A stretch of 64,000 nucleotides of DNA from assembly GCA_910585545.1 (NCBI GenBank), contig CAJUFN010000005.1, positions 1 to 64,000 on the forward strand. Direction: 5' to 3'. Position numbers and translations under genes: made by a program. The number at the start of each line of letters is the position of its first letter. The stretch's first letter is position 1. Positions 17,500 through 25,086 of the stretch are shown one piece after another. The notes under the pieces were generated by a model that did not search any database, was not told the origin of the DNA, and worked only from the letters and a program-made list of their open reading frames with translations. This stretch comes from an uncultured Lachnospiraceae bacterium. GTDB taxonomy: Bacteria; Bacillota; Clostridia; Lachnospirales; Lachnospiraceae.

Positions 17500-17529
17500 T
17501 TGCTTTTCTTCTATTTCTAGATTATAATA
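17500..17529 (+). promoter_or_regulatory. sigma-A promoter of the SDR gene
   Basis: TTGCTT (17500-17505), 18-nt spacer, TATAAT (17524-17529), 41 nt before the SDR start. Confidence 0.55.
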
Positions 17530-17570
17530 TTAGTAACAATTACTATTATTGCTTCAAAGGAGGTCACGAT

Positions 17571-18314
17571 ATGTTAAAAGGAAAAACAGCTATTATTACT
17601 GGCGGCACACGCGGAATCGGCTTCGCCACTGTAAAAAAATTTCTTGAAAATGGTGCAAATGTTGCTTTGCTTGGTTCCAGAGAGGAAACCGTGGAAAAAG
17701 CCTTGGAGATTTTAAAAAAGGACTTTGATTCTTCACGTTTCATCGGACTTTATCCAGATTTGAACAGCAAATCAGAAATTGCATCCGCATTGGAAACAAT
17801 CAAAAATACTTTTGGCAGTATTGATATTTTAGTCAACAATGCCGGGATATCTGCAACTTCAAAACTCTATGATTATGCCGAAGAAGATTTTGCCAAAATC
17901 ATGGCACTGAATGTCAATGCTGTTTTTAACTGCTCTAAGGCGGCTGCTATCTATATGAAAAACCAAGGCGGCGGAGTCATCTTAAACACCAGCTCTATGG
18001 TCAGCATTTACGGTCAGCCAGCCGGCGTCGGATATCCGGCTTCTAAGTTCGCTGTAAATGGTCTTACCAAATCACTTGCCCGTGAGCTTGGAAAAGATCA
18101 TATCCGCGTAAACGCAGTCGCACCTGGCGTTACCAAGACAGATATGGTTGCCGCACTTCCGGACTCTATGATTCAACCGCTGATTGCAACCATTCCACTT
18201 GGCCGTATCGGGGAACCGGAAGAAGTCGCAAACGCATTTTTATTCCTGGCAAGCGATATGGCAAGCTATATCACCGGCACAATCCTTCAGGTTGACGGTG
18301 CAGCAATGACTTAA
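17571..18314 (+). CDS. short-chain dehydrogenase/reductase (FabG / hydroxysteroid-dehydrogenase type)
   Basis: A 247-residue classical SDR with an N-terminal Rossmann fold. The cofactor loop TGGTRGIG is at residues 10-17, NNAG at 89-92, and the catalytic Ser (141/142), Tyr155 and Lys159 lie in SSM and YPASK. The arginine in the cofactor loop suggests NADP(H). Family alternatives are 3-oxoacyl-ACP reductase and gut bacterial hydroxysteroid dehydrogenases, which share ITGGTRGIGFA and the PDL segment near residue 62. No fatty-acid genes adjoin it. ATG at 17571 has an ideal AAAGGAGGT; the longer frame from 17472 is rejected. Confidence 0.88.
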   Translation: MLKGKTAIITGGTRGIGFATVKKFLENGANVALLGSREETVEKALEILKKDFDSSRFIGLYPDLNSKSEIASALETIKNTFGSIDILVNNAGISATSKLYDYAEEDFAKIMALNVNAVFNCSKAAAIYMKNQGGGVILNTSSMVSIYGQPAGVGYPASKFAVNGLTKSLARELGKDHIRVNAVAPGVTKTDMVAALPDSMIQPLIATIPLGRIGEPEEVANAFLFLASDMASYITGTILQVDGAAMT

Positions 18315-18357
18315 GCGGAGCGTTTTATGATATAGGAAAGTACGAACTTTCCTATAT
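18313..18357. repeat. repeat B, copy 1 (GCGGAGCG plus palindrome)
   Basis: GCGGAGCGTTTTAT is followed by an inverted repeat (GATATAGGAAAGT / ACTTTCCTATATAATC). The same order (GCGGAGCGTTTTAT, then TATAGGAAA and its complement) recurs at 41450-41510. Confidence 0.6.
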
Positions 18358-18362
18358 AATCG

Positions 18363-18397
18363 AAAACAGAAGGCCAAGAAAGCCTTCTGTTTTTGAT
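18363..18397. terminator. bidirectional terminator between the SDR gene and ilvC
   Basis: AAAACAGAAGGC pairs with GCCTTCTGTTTTT. There are T-runs on both strands, suiting these convergent genes. Confidence 0.8.
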
Positions 18398-18410
18398 TAT
18401 ATGTCTCGAT

Positions 18411-19427
18411 TTAATTGTTGATCAATTTATCTTCATCGCTCCAGCTGTAGAGTTTACGCACTTCTTCGCCAACTACCTCTGCCGGATGCTCTGCTGCTAA
18501 TTTTCTCATCGCTTTGAAATGTACCTGGCTTCCTGCGGAAGACATATCCAGTAAGAAATCTTTTGCAAATGTTCCATCCTGAATATCGGAAAGAATTTTC
18601 TTCATTGCTTTCTTTGTATCTTCTGTAATGATCTTTGGTCCTGTGATATAATCGCCGTATTCTGCTGTGTTAGAGATAGAATATCTCATTCCTGCAAAAC
18701 CACTCTGATAGATCAAGTCTACGATTAATTTCATCTCATGGATACATTCAAAATATGCATTTCTTGGGTCATAACCAGCTTCCACTAATGTCTCAAAACC
18801 TGCTTGCATAAGTGCACATACACCACCGCAAAGTACAGCCTGTTCTCCAAAAAGGTCAGTCTCTGTCTCTGTACGGAATGTTGTCTCAAGTACACCCGCT
18901 CTTGCACCGCCGATTGCAAGTGCATATGCCAGTGCTACATCAAGCGCTTTTCCTGTAGCATCCTGTTCCACTGCAACCAGACAAGGAACTCCTTTACCTA
19001 CCTGATATTCACTTCTTACTGTATGTCCAGGTCCCTTTGGAGCAACCATTGTTACGTCGACATTTTTCGGTGGAGTAATACATCCGAAATGGATATTAAA
19101 TCCATGTGCAAACATTAACATATTGCCTTCTTCCAAATTCGGTTCAATATCATTTTTGTAAAGCGCAGCCTGGCTTTCGTCATTGATAAGAATCATAATG
19201 ATATCTGCTTTCTTTGCTGCTTCTGCTGCTGTGTATACTTCAAATCCCTGTTCTTCTGCCTTTTTCCATGATTTGCTGCCTTCATAAAGACCGATAATTA
19301 CATTGCATCCGGATTCTTTTGCATTCAATGCATGTGCATGTCCCTGACTTCCGTATCCGATTACTGCAATTGTTTTTCCTTCTAATAATGATAAGTTACA
19401 ATCTTCCTGATAATAGATTTTTGCCAT
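18411..19427 (-). CDS. ilvC: ketol-acid reductoisomerase
   Basis: A 338-residue class I (short) enzyme converting 2-acetolactate to 2,3-dihydroxyisovalerate with NAD(P)H and Mg2+, in valine, leucine and isoleucine synthesis. The Rossmann loop is GYGSQGHAHALNAKESG (residues 24-40). The C-terminal knotted domain carries the metal ligands in TETDLFGEQAVLCGG and the ECIHEMK segment. ilvN is upstream on the same strand with a 77-nt gap, so the two are probably co-transcribed from the promoter at 20064-20092. Confidence 0.97.
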   Translation of the reverse strand: MAKIYYQEDCNLSLLEGKTIAVIGYGSQGHAHALNAKESGCNVIIGLYEGSKSWKKAEEQGFEVYTAAEAAKKADIIMILINDESQAALYKNDIEPNLEEGNMLMFAHGFNIHFGCITPPKNVDVTMVAPKGPGHTVRSEYQVGKGVPCLVAVEQDATGKALDVALAYALAIGGARAGVLETTFRTETETDLFGEQAVLCGGVCALMQAGFETLVEAGYDPRNAYFECIHEMKLIVDLIYQSGFAGMRYSISNTAEYGDYITGPKIITEDTKKAMKKILSDIQDGTFAKDFLLDMSSAGSQVHFKAMRKLAAEHPAEVVGEEVRKLYSWSDEDKLINN

Positions 19428-19504
19428 GATAGCGTTCCTCCTAAAAATATGTTTTATATGGTGTTAAAGGGGTTCCCTTTAGCATTCTTCCTCATCCGCA
19501 TAAA

Positions 19505-20017
19505 CTAATCAATAATGTCCTCTACATATGTAATATCTTTGATTCCGCGGGATAATCCGGTAATACCGGTACGTGCAAGCTCCAATATCTCATATCCATC
19601 CAAAAGATTTAAAAATGCTTCCAGTTTAGATGGATTGCCAGTAAGCTCAATAATCAATGATTCTTTTTCTACATCCACAATTTTAGCCCGGAAAATATCT
19701 GCGATTGCAATAATCTGCGGTCTTTGCATTGCGTCTGCTCTTACTTTTACCATAACCAGCTCACGGTAAACCGAATCATTATCATTTAATAATTTGATCT
19801 CAATGACATCTTCCAGCTTACGAACCTGCTTCTCAATCTGAGAAAGAATCTGTTCATCTCCACTTGCAACTACGGTAATTCTTGTGAACCTTGCATCGGA
19901 TGTCATCCCCGCCGTAATGCTGTCAATACTATAGCTTCTGCGGCTGAACAATCCTGAAATCCTGCTAAGTACACCAGGATTGTTATCAACTAATAATGAA
20001 TATACCTGTTTCCTCAT
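19505..20017 (-). CDS. ilvN: acetolactate synthase, small (regulatory) subunit
   Basis: A 170-residue regulatory subunit. An N-terminal ACT domain (residues 1-75, with VDNNPGVLSRISGLFSRR) binds the valine feedback inhibitor, and the C-terminal ALS_ss_C domain (about 80-165) follows. It activates the catalytic subunit IlvB, whose gene is not in this window, so the usual ilvB-ilvN pairing is broken. ATG at 20017 follows GGAGGAGA; ATG at 20032 is less likely because it overlaps that site. ilvC follows. Confidence 0.94.
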   Translation of the reverse strand: MRKQVYSLLVDNNPGVLSRISGLFSRRSYSIDSITAGMTSDARFTRITVVASGDEQILSQIEKQVRKLEDVIEIKLLNDNDSVYRELVMVKVRADAMQRPQIIAIADIFRAKIVDVEKESLIIELTGNPSKLEAFLNLLDGYEILELARTGITGLSRGIKDITYVEDIID

Positions 20018-20063
20018 AAATATCTCCTCCATATTCCAAAAACAGAGTGCGTTCTGTTTTTAT

Positions 20064-20092
20064 ATCATAACAATCTTTTATCCTTTTGTCAA
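20064..20092 (-). promoter_or_regulatory. sigma-A promoter of ilvN-ilvC
   Basis: TTGACA (20087-20092), 17-nt spacer, TATGAT (20064-20069) on the minus strand. The leader is too short for a T-box or a long attenuator. Confidence 0.8.
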
Positions 20093-20118
20093 GCTTAACT
20101 GCTATTTTTTTACTCCTT

Positions 20119-20979
20119 TCAATCCAGCCATCCTTTTCTCTTAAAATACCAGATTTCCAGCAATACAATCATAACGCTGATAACCATGACAGCCGGATAC
20201 CCATACGGTGAATTCCGCTCAGGCATCTGAAGAAAGTTCATCCCATACCAGCCTGTAATCAAAGTCAACGGCATAAAAATGGTCGTCACAATCGTAAGAA
20301 ACTTCATGATTTTATTCTGCCGAAGTTCAATCTGGGATTGATACATCTCCCGAATTTGCATGGAATACTCTTTCAGCGTATGCGTCTGCTCATGAAGCCT
20401 TGCGGCACGCCCCGAAAATATGTCAAACAGACGGCACTCCTCTTTCTCAAACAGATGATTACTGTTTTCTGCCAAAAGTTCTCCGATATCTCTAAGCTGC
20501 TGATAATAGGAGTCCAATATCAAAAGCTCTCTTCGAATGGTAAGTATCTTTCTGTCAAATTCACCGATTTTTCCCTCCAGAAGCCGCTCCTCAAATGCAC
20601 TCAGTTTTTCCTCATACTTCTGTAAGAAAATCCCGTCTTCACGGATCAGATATTCCATACACGCAGCCAATACATACGGACCGTTTATTTCCTTTTCTTT
20701 CCATCCGAAAACTAATTGTTCTATCATCTCTTTTGCAAAATCGCCATCATCAATAAACGTTATCTTGTCTTTGATCAGAAAATAGCCAATCCATGTTTTT
20801 TTTCCAAGCAGCCTTTCTTTGTCCGGAATTACAAATGCTCCCAGCACATAATCAGCCAACAAATCCGCTTTACAATAACGTGCACATGTAATACTATTTT
20901 CTGGATAACCAAAATACTGGTTTTTTTCATATTGTTCTGTATACGCTTCTTTCGTAATAACTTCTGCAGACATTTTCAT
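20119..20979 (-). CDS. CorA-family divalent metal ion transporter
   Basis: A 286-residue CorA-like Mg2+/Co2+ channel. A long cytoplasmic helical domain (residues 1-220) is followed by two C-terminal membrane helices, the first ending in the selectivity motif GMN (within GWYGMNF). The basic tail after the second helix (FKRKGW) is typical of the pore ring. Length is slightly short for CorA but normal for Clostridial paralogues. ATG at 20979 follows GGAGGT by 9 nt. Substrate preference cannot be inferred. Confidence 0.9.
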   Translation of the reverse strand: MKMSAEVITKEAYTEQYEKNQYFGYPENSITCARYCKADLLADYVLGAFVIPDKERLLGKKTWIGYFLIKDKITFIDDGDFAKEMIEQLVFGWKEKEINGPYVLAACMEYLIREDGIFLQKYEEKLSAFEERLLEGKIGEFDRKILTIRRELLILDSYYQQLRDIGELLAENSNHLFEKEECRLFDIFSGRAARLHEQTHTLKEYSMQIREMYQSQIELRQNKIMKFLTIVTTIFMPLTLITGWYGMNFLQMPERNSPYGYPAVMVISVMIVLLEIWYFKRKGWLD

Positions 20980-21013
20980 ACGGTAATACCTCCAAAGCTC
21001 TCTTTTGTTAGTA

Positions 21014-21595
21014 TTACAAATTTTTCAATATCTGATACAATCTGGCTATCGGTAACCCGACGACATTGTTATAATCCCCTTCGATTTTTTTCACAAAAGC
21101 CGCAGCTCTACCCTGAATACCGTAAGCGCCTGCCTTGTCCATCGGCTCACCGGTTGCGATATACGCCCATATCTCCTCTTCACTTGCCGGATACATCATA
21201 ACCTTTGTGCTTTCACAAAAAGATTCTATATACTCCTGCCCACTTTCTTTCACGACGAAAGTCACTCCCGTATAGACTTCATGCTCCTCTCCCTGAAGCA
21301 TATGCAGCATACGAAATGCGTCTTCCTCATTCTTAGGTTTTCCAAGAATTTCTCCTGCATAAGCCACCACGGTATCTGCACCAATAATAACTGCTTTATC
21401 ATCTATATCCTTCGCCACATCCAAAGCTTTCCCTCTGGATAGAGCTTCTGCCGCCTTTGCCGGATGCATCTTAGGCAAAATCTCATCTTTGTTACTTGGA
21501 ATCACCTCATGTTCGATTCCTATCTGTGACAATAATTCACGCCTCCTTGGCGATGCCGAAGCAAGAATCATCCTATAGTCTTCTATATTCTTCAT
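21014..21595 (-). CDS. maf: Maf-like nucleoside triphosphate pyrophosphatase
   Basis: A 193-residue Maf/HAM1-fold protein. The substrate loop ASASPRRRELL is near the N-terminus, and GADTVVAYAGEILGKP (about 65-80) carries the catalytic acid. The family hydrolyses dTTP/UTP or modified nucleotides to monophosphates and is linked to septum control in Bacillus. Start is ambiguous: ATG at 21595 has GGAG upstream, while ATG at 21607 would add four residues. It lies between the CorA-like and ABC-F genes on the same strand. Confidence 0.93.
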   Translation of the reverse strand: MKNIEDYRMILASASPRRRELLSQIGIEHEVIPSNKDEILPKMHPAKAAEALSRGKALDVAKDIDDKAVIIGADTVVAYAGEILGKPKNEEDAFRMLHMLQGEEHEVYTGVTFVVKESGQEYIESFCESTKVMMYPASEEEIWAYIATGEPMDKAGAYGIQGRAAAFVKKIEGDYNNVVGLPIARLYQILKNL

Positions 21596-21619
21596 ACCCT
21601 TCTCCATTTTCCCTGTTAT

Positions 21620-23440
21620 TTATACAGATTGCTTCGCAATCTCTTCTGCCAGATCATTCAAATAGACCCATCGCTCCATCTTTTCTTCCAGCTGGGATTC
21701 TGCCGTTTCTTTTTGCATAGTCAACTCGGAAAGCTTCGCGGAATTGGTAGCATTCTTCATCATATCCGCATCCAGCTTCTCAATCGCTTCTTCCAATGCT
21801 GCAATTTCTTCATCTATGATTTCATATTCTTTCTGCTCTTTGTATGTAAACTTTAATTTCACCGGACGGTTCTGCTTCCAGTTTCTTGCCAAATCTTTCT
21901 TTTCCTTTGCGACTACCGCTGTCTCTTTTCCCAAACCTTCCAGCCGTCTTTGCTTTGTTTCCATATAGTCGGTATAACCGCCCTCATATTGCTGCAAATG
22001 TCCGTATCCATCGAATTCAAAAATACGATCTACCACATTATCCAGAAAATATCTGTCATGAGATACTGTGATGACAATGCCCACAAAAGAATTCAGATAA
22101 TCCTCCAGAATCGTCAATGTAGGAATATCCACATTATTCGACGGCTCATCCAACACAAGCACATTTGCCCCACTCATCAACACCGATAACAGATACAATC
22201 TTCGCTTTTCTCCACCCGATAATTTAGTCACCGGAGTATACTGCATATCCGGTGTAAACAAAAATCGCTCCAACATCATGGATGCGCTGATTTTCCCTTC
22301 TTTTGTCTGTACATATTCTGCAATATCTCTGATATAGTCAATTACCCGTCGATTGGTATCCATATCCGGCTCCTCCTGAGCAAGATATCCGATTTTTATC
22401 GTTTCACCAATGATAATTTCTCCGCAATCTGGTATAACCGCTTCTTTTTCATTTTCATTAATTCCTGCGCTTGCAATCATTTTGATCAACGTAGATTTTC
22501 CGCATCCATTCGGACCAACGATACCAAGTCTTTGATTTTTCAGTACAATATACGAAAAATCTTTCAAAAGCGTCTTTTCACCATAGCTCTTACTGATTCC
22601 ATGCAATTCGATTGTTTTACGCCCCATTCGCGTTTCCACAGATTCCATCTCTATCGTCTGTTCCTTTACAGGCGCCGCTTTCCCCTTCAAAGCTTCCAAA
22701 CGTTCCAGCCTTGCTTTTTGTTTTGTCGTTCTGGCACGGCATCCCCGCTTTGCCCACTCCATTTCCATACGCAAAACACTTTGCCTTTTTCGCTCTGAAG
22801 CTAACTCCATCTCTTCTCTCTCTGTCTTCAATTCTAAGAATCTCGAATAATTTGCTTCATAGCTATAAATATTCCCACGACTGATTTCTAAAATTCGGTT
22901 TGACACTTTATCGAGAAAATAGCGGTCATGTGTTACCATAATGATAGTTCCGCGGTAGTTCTTGAGATACTCCTCCAGCCACAGAATCATCTCTTCATCC
23001 AGATGGTTTGTCGGCTCATCGAGTAAGAGTACATCAAAATCGCCCGCCAGAACTTTCGCCATTGCAACCTTTCTCCGTTGTCCTCCTGAAAGATGTTCCA
23101 TTCGGGTATCATATTCCTTGATGCCAAGCCTCGTCAGATTACTTTGTACCTGCCAGTCTTCTCCCTTTGAATCTTTAAGTGCATAAGACATCACCGTTTC
23201 CCCTTCCAGGAAATCCGGATTCTGTGCCAGATAAGCAATGCGAATTCCATTCTGTTTTACGATCTGCCCCTGGTCCGTTTCTTCTAATCCCGCAATGATT
23301 CGCAGCAAAGTTGTCTTGCCGGTTCCGTTGATTCCGACAATACCAATTTTATCGCCTTCTTGAATTCCCACGGAAACATCATCAAAAATAATTTTTTCTC
23401 CAAATATTTTGCTGATATGTTCGATATTTAAAATATTCAT
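21620..23440 (-). CDS. ABC-F family ATP-binding protein
   Basis: A 606-residue soluble protein with two nucleotide-binding domains and no membrane segments. The Walker A motifs are GINGTGKTT and GPNGCGKST. The signatures are LSGGQRRKVAMAK and LSGGEKRRLYLLS, each followed by LDEP (DEPTNHLDE; DEPSNNVDI). A charged linker separates the domains and the C-terminus is a coiled coil. The family acts on the ribosome, as translation factor or antibiotic protector; with no resistance context, a housekeeping Uup/YdiF-like role is likelier. ATG at 23440 follows AAGGAG; the frame from GTG 23464 is rejected. Confidence 0.93.
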   Translation of the reverse strand: MNILNIEHISKIFGEKIIFDDVSVGIQEGDKIGIVGINGTGKTTLLRIIAGLEETDQGQIVKQNGIRIAYLAQNPDFLEGETVMSYALKDSKGEDWQVQSNLTRLGIKEYDTRMEHLSGGQRRKVAMAKVLAGDFDVLLLDEPTNHLDEEMILWLEEYLKNYRGTIIMVTHDRYFLDKVSNRILEISRGNIYSYEANYSRFLELKTEREEMELASERKRQSVLRMEMEWAKRGCRARTTKQKARLERLEALKGKAAPVKEQTIEMESVETRMGRKTIELHGISKSYGEKTLLKDFSYIVLKNQRLGIVGPNGCGKSTLIKMIASAGINENEKEAVIPDCGEIIIGETIKIGYLAQEEPDMDTNRRVIDYIRDIAEYVQTKEGKISASMMLERFLFTPDMQYTPVTKLSGGEKRRLYLLSVLMSGANVLVLDEPSNNVDIPTLTILEDYLNSFVGIVITVSHDRYFLDNVVDRIFEFDGYGHLQQYEGGYTDYMETKQRRLEGLGKETAVVAKEKKDLARNWKQNRPVKLKFTYKEQKEYEIIDEEIAALEEAIEKLDADMMKNATNSAKLSELTMQKETAESQLEEKMERWVYLNDLAEEIAKQSV

Positions 23441-23551
23441 TTTCGAAAGCTCCTTAATTTTCACACTTTTTTTATCATAAAGGATTTTTAAGCTTCCGTC
23501 AATGGATGAAAAAAGGAACCGGCATTTTCCGATTCCTTTCTATTTTATACT

Positions 23552-23863
23552 CTATACAAACTTCACTGCTGTTCCATATGCCATAACTTCTGCTGCACCG
23601 CTCATAACCGCTGCTGATGCATAACGGATATTGACCACCGCATCCGCATTCATTGCTTCTGCTTCTTCTACCATACGCTTGGTTGCAAGCGCGCGTGCTT
23701 CATTCATCATCTCATTGTAAGCCTTCAATTCACCGCCTACCAATGTCTTAAATCCTTGTGTAATATCTTTCCCCAAATTTTTAGACTGAATGGTACTTCC
23801 CTTTACAAGTCCTAACATTTCTAATTTTTTGCCTTCAATATAATCAGTATTTACTAAGATCAT
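23552..23863 (-). CDS. YbjQ/UPF0145-family protein
   Basis: A 103-residue small protein of the YbjQ family (sometimes annotated heavy-metal-binding). It shows the family pattern of an N-terminal VNTDYIEGKKLE, a central helix (ARALATKRMVEEAEAMNADA), then VVNIRYASA and a C-terminal strand ending GTAVKFV. The family assembles into pentameric rings; its biochemical role is not settled. ATG at 23863 is preferred over GTG at 23875. Its start overlaps by 20 nt the end of the upstream membrane-protein gene, so the two are coupled. Confidence 0.85.
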   Translation of the reverse strand: MILVNTDYIEGKKLEMLGLVKGSTIQSKNLGKDITQGFKTLVGGELKAYNEMMNEARALATKRMVEEAEAMNADAVVNIRYASAAVMSGAAEVMAYGTAVKFV

Positions 23864-24071
23864 CTTCTTCTCCACTCCTTATTTCTTTTAATCTTTGAAT
23901 ACATACAAACAATAACACACCAAGTAATGCTGCTGTAACTATAAAAAAGAGTATACTTACAATTCTAGGCGGTTTTGACCATATGACTAACCCCAGATAA
24001 CCGCCAAAATACGCTCCCACCAGCAACGTAACCACAACAGGTGCTATCATCTTCTTCCCATGCTCACTCAT
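23844..24071 (-). CDS. small two-helix membrane protein
   Basis: A 75-residue protein with two predicted membrane helices (about residues 9-30 and 37-60) and a charged, acidic C-terminus (RSGEEDDLSKY). I do not recognise a family. ATG at 24071 has AAAGGAG. It sits between dtd and the YbjQ gene and overlaps the latter, so the three form one transcription unit. The pairing with YbjQ, also of unknown role, hints that they act together. Confidence 0.7.
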   Translation of the reverse strand: MSEHGKKMIAPVVVTLLVGAYFGGYLGLVIWSKPPRIVSILFFIVTAALLGVLLFVCIQRLKEIRSGEEDDLSKY

Positions 24072-24088
24072 GCTTCTCCTTTCCCGGA

Positions 24089-24535
24089 CTATAATTGCTC
24101 CGAATCCAGCACAACCGTAAATGGACCGTCATTTACAAGACTGACTTTCATATCTGCACCAAAAGAGCCTTTTTCTACCACCGGAATACTTTCTTTGCAT
24201 TTCGAAATAATATATTCATACAATTCTTCTGCCAATGCCGGAGCTCCTGCTTCAATAAAACTTGGACGATTTCCCTTTTTACAGTTCGCATACAAGGTAA
24301 ACTGAGAAATCAAAAGCAGGGAACCATCAACATCTGCCAAAGCAAGATTCGTCTTCCCGTTTTCATCTTCAAAAATACGAAGTCCGATCATCTTTTTTAT
24401 CATCTTATCCGCAATCTCTTTCGTGTCAGAATTACTCACGCCGATAAGTACCATAAATCCTTTGTCGATCTTACCGATCATATTGCCATCTACCGCAACA
24501 AAGGCAGATGACACTCGCTGAATTACAAATTTCAT
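24089..24535 (-). CDS. dtd: D-aminoacyl-tRNA deacylase
   Basis: A 148-residue DTD that removes D-amino acids (and mischarged glycine) from tRNA. The signature segment LLISQFTLYANCKKGNRPSF (about residues 73-92) and the Gly-cisPro-type motif NDGPFTVVLDS near the C-terminus are both present. Length is canonical. It begins a unit with the membrane protein and YbjQ genes, and diverges from the BlaI-type regulator. Confidence 0.96.
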   Translation of the reverse strand: MKFVIQRVSSAFVAVDGNMIGKIDKGFMVLIGVSNSDTKEIADKMIKKMIGLRIFEDENGKTNLALADVDGSLLLISQFTLYANCKKGNRPSFIEAGAPALAEELYEYIISKCKESIPVVEKGSFGADMKVSLVNDGPFTVVLDSEQL

Positions 24536-24638
24536 TTGCTTTTTCCTCCAAATATATGCCCTAATTACTGCGAAGCATACTAGTACTAAACTTATTCTAA
24601 CACATCTTCATTTTCTTTACTATTCTTTTCTGTACTTA

Positions 24639-24666
24639 TTGACAAAATTGGTAGAATGCATTAAAC
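24639..24666 (+). promoter_or_regulatory. sigma-A promoter of the BlaI/BlaR1-type pair
   Basis: TTGACA (24639-24644), 17-nt spacer, TAAACT at about 24662-24667. The -10 is overlapped by the first operator repeat. Confidence 0.55.
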
Positions 24667-24691
24667 TTACATTAGGTAGAACGCATTAAAC
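24650..24691 (+). promoter_or_regulatory. tandem direct-repeat operator of the BlaI-type regulator
   Basis: GGTAGAATGCATTAAAC (24650-24666) is repeated as GGTAGAACGCATTAAAC (24675-24691), 25 nt apart, with one mismatch. The first copy covers the -10 box and the second abuts the ribosome site. This suggests autorepression by the BlaI-type protein, though BlaI/MecI operators usually centre on TACA/TGTA palindromes. Confidence 0.55.
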
Positions 24692-24710
24692 CCAGGAGGT
24701 GATTAATGAG

Positions 24711-25073
24711 ATGACTAATATGGAAACACCAAAAGTTTTTGAAAGTGAATACCGTTTCTGCTTGATTTTATGGGAACACGAACCAATCAACAGTACCGAT
24801 CTTGTAAAACTATGCAAAGAACAGTTAGGATGGAGTAAAGGAACAACTTATACGGTCATACGCCGGCTTTCCGAACGCGGCGTATTAAAAAACGACAACA
24901 CCATTGTTTCTTCCCTCGTTTCCAAAGAAGAAATTCAAATAGCGGAGATCGATGAGCTTATGAAAAACCGTTTTGACAATTCGCTCCCCGCATTTCTTGC
25001 AGCATTTACCAAAAAAGCTCATCTAAGCGAAACACAGTTAACAGAAATCATGAAGATTATCGAAAAAAAATAG
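24711..25073 (+). CDS. BlaI/MecI/CopY-family transcriptional repressor
   Basis: A 120-residue winged-helix repressor. The DNA-binding part (residues 10-75, with GWSKGTTYTVIRRLSERGVL) matches the BlaI/MecI fold, and the C-terminal dimerisation helices follow. In this family the repressor is inactivated by proteolysis triggered by the partner sensor peptidase, encoded 13 nt downstream. ATG at 24711 lies 10 nt after AGGAGGT (24694-24700); the GTG at 24699 falls inside that site and is rejected. Confidence 0.9.
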   Translation: MTNMETPKVFESEYRFCLILWEHEPINSTDLVKLCKEQLGWSKGTTYTVIRRLSERGVLKNDNTIVSSLVSKEEIQIAEIDELMKNRFDNSLPAFLAAFTKKAHLSETQLTEIMKIIEKK

Positions 25074-25086
25074 GAGGTGTCTATAT

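Noticed and set aside
20018..20118. T-box or attenuator upstream of ilvN
   Set aside because: The leader is only about 40 nt after a clear promoter; there is no room for a T-box.
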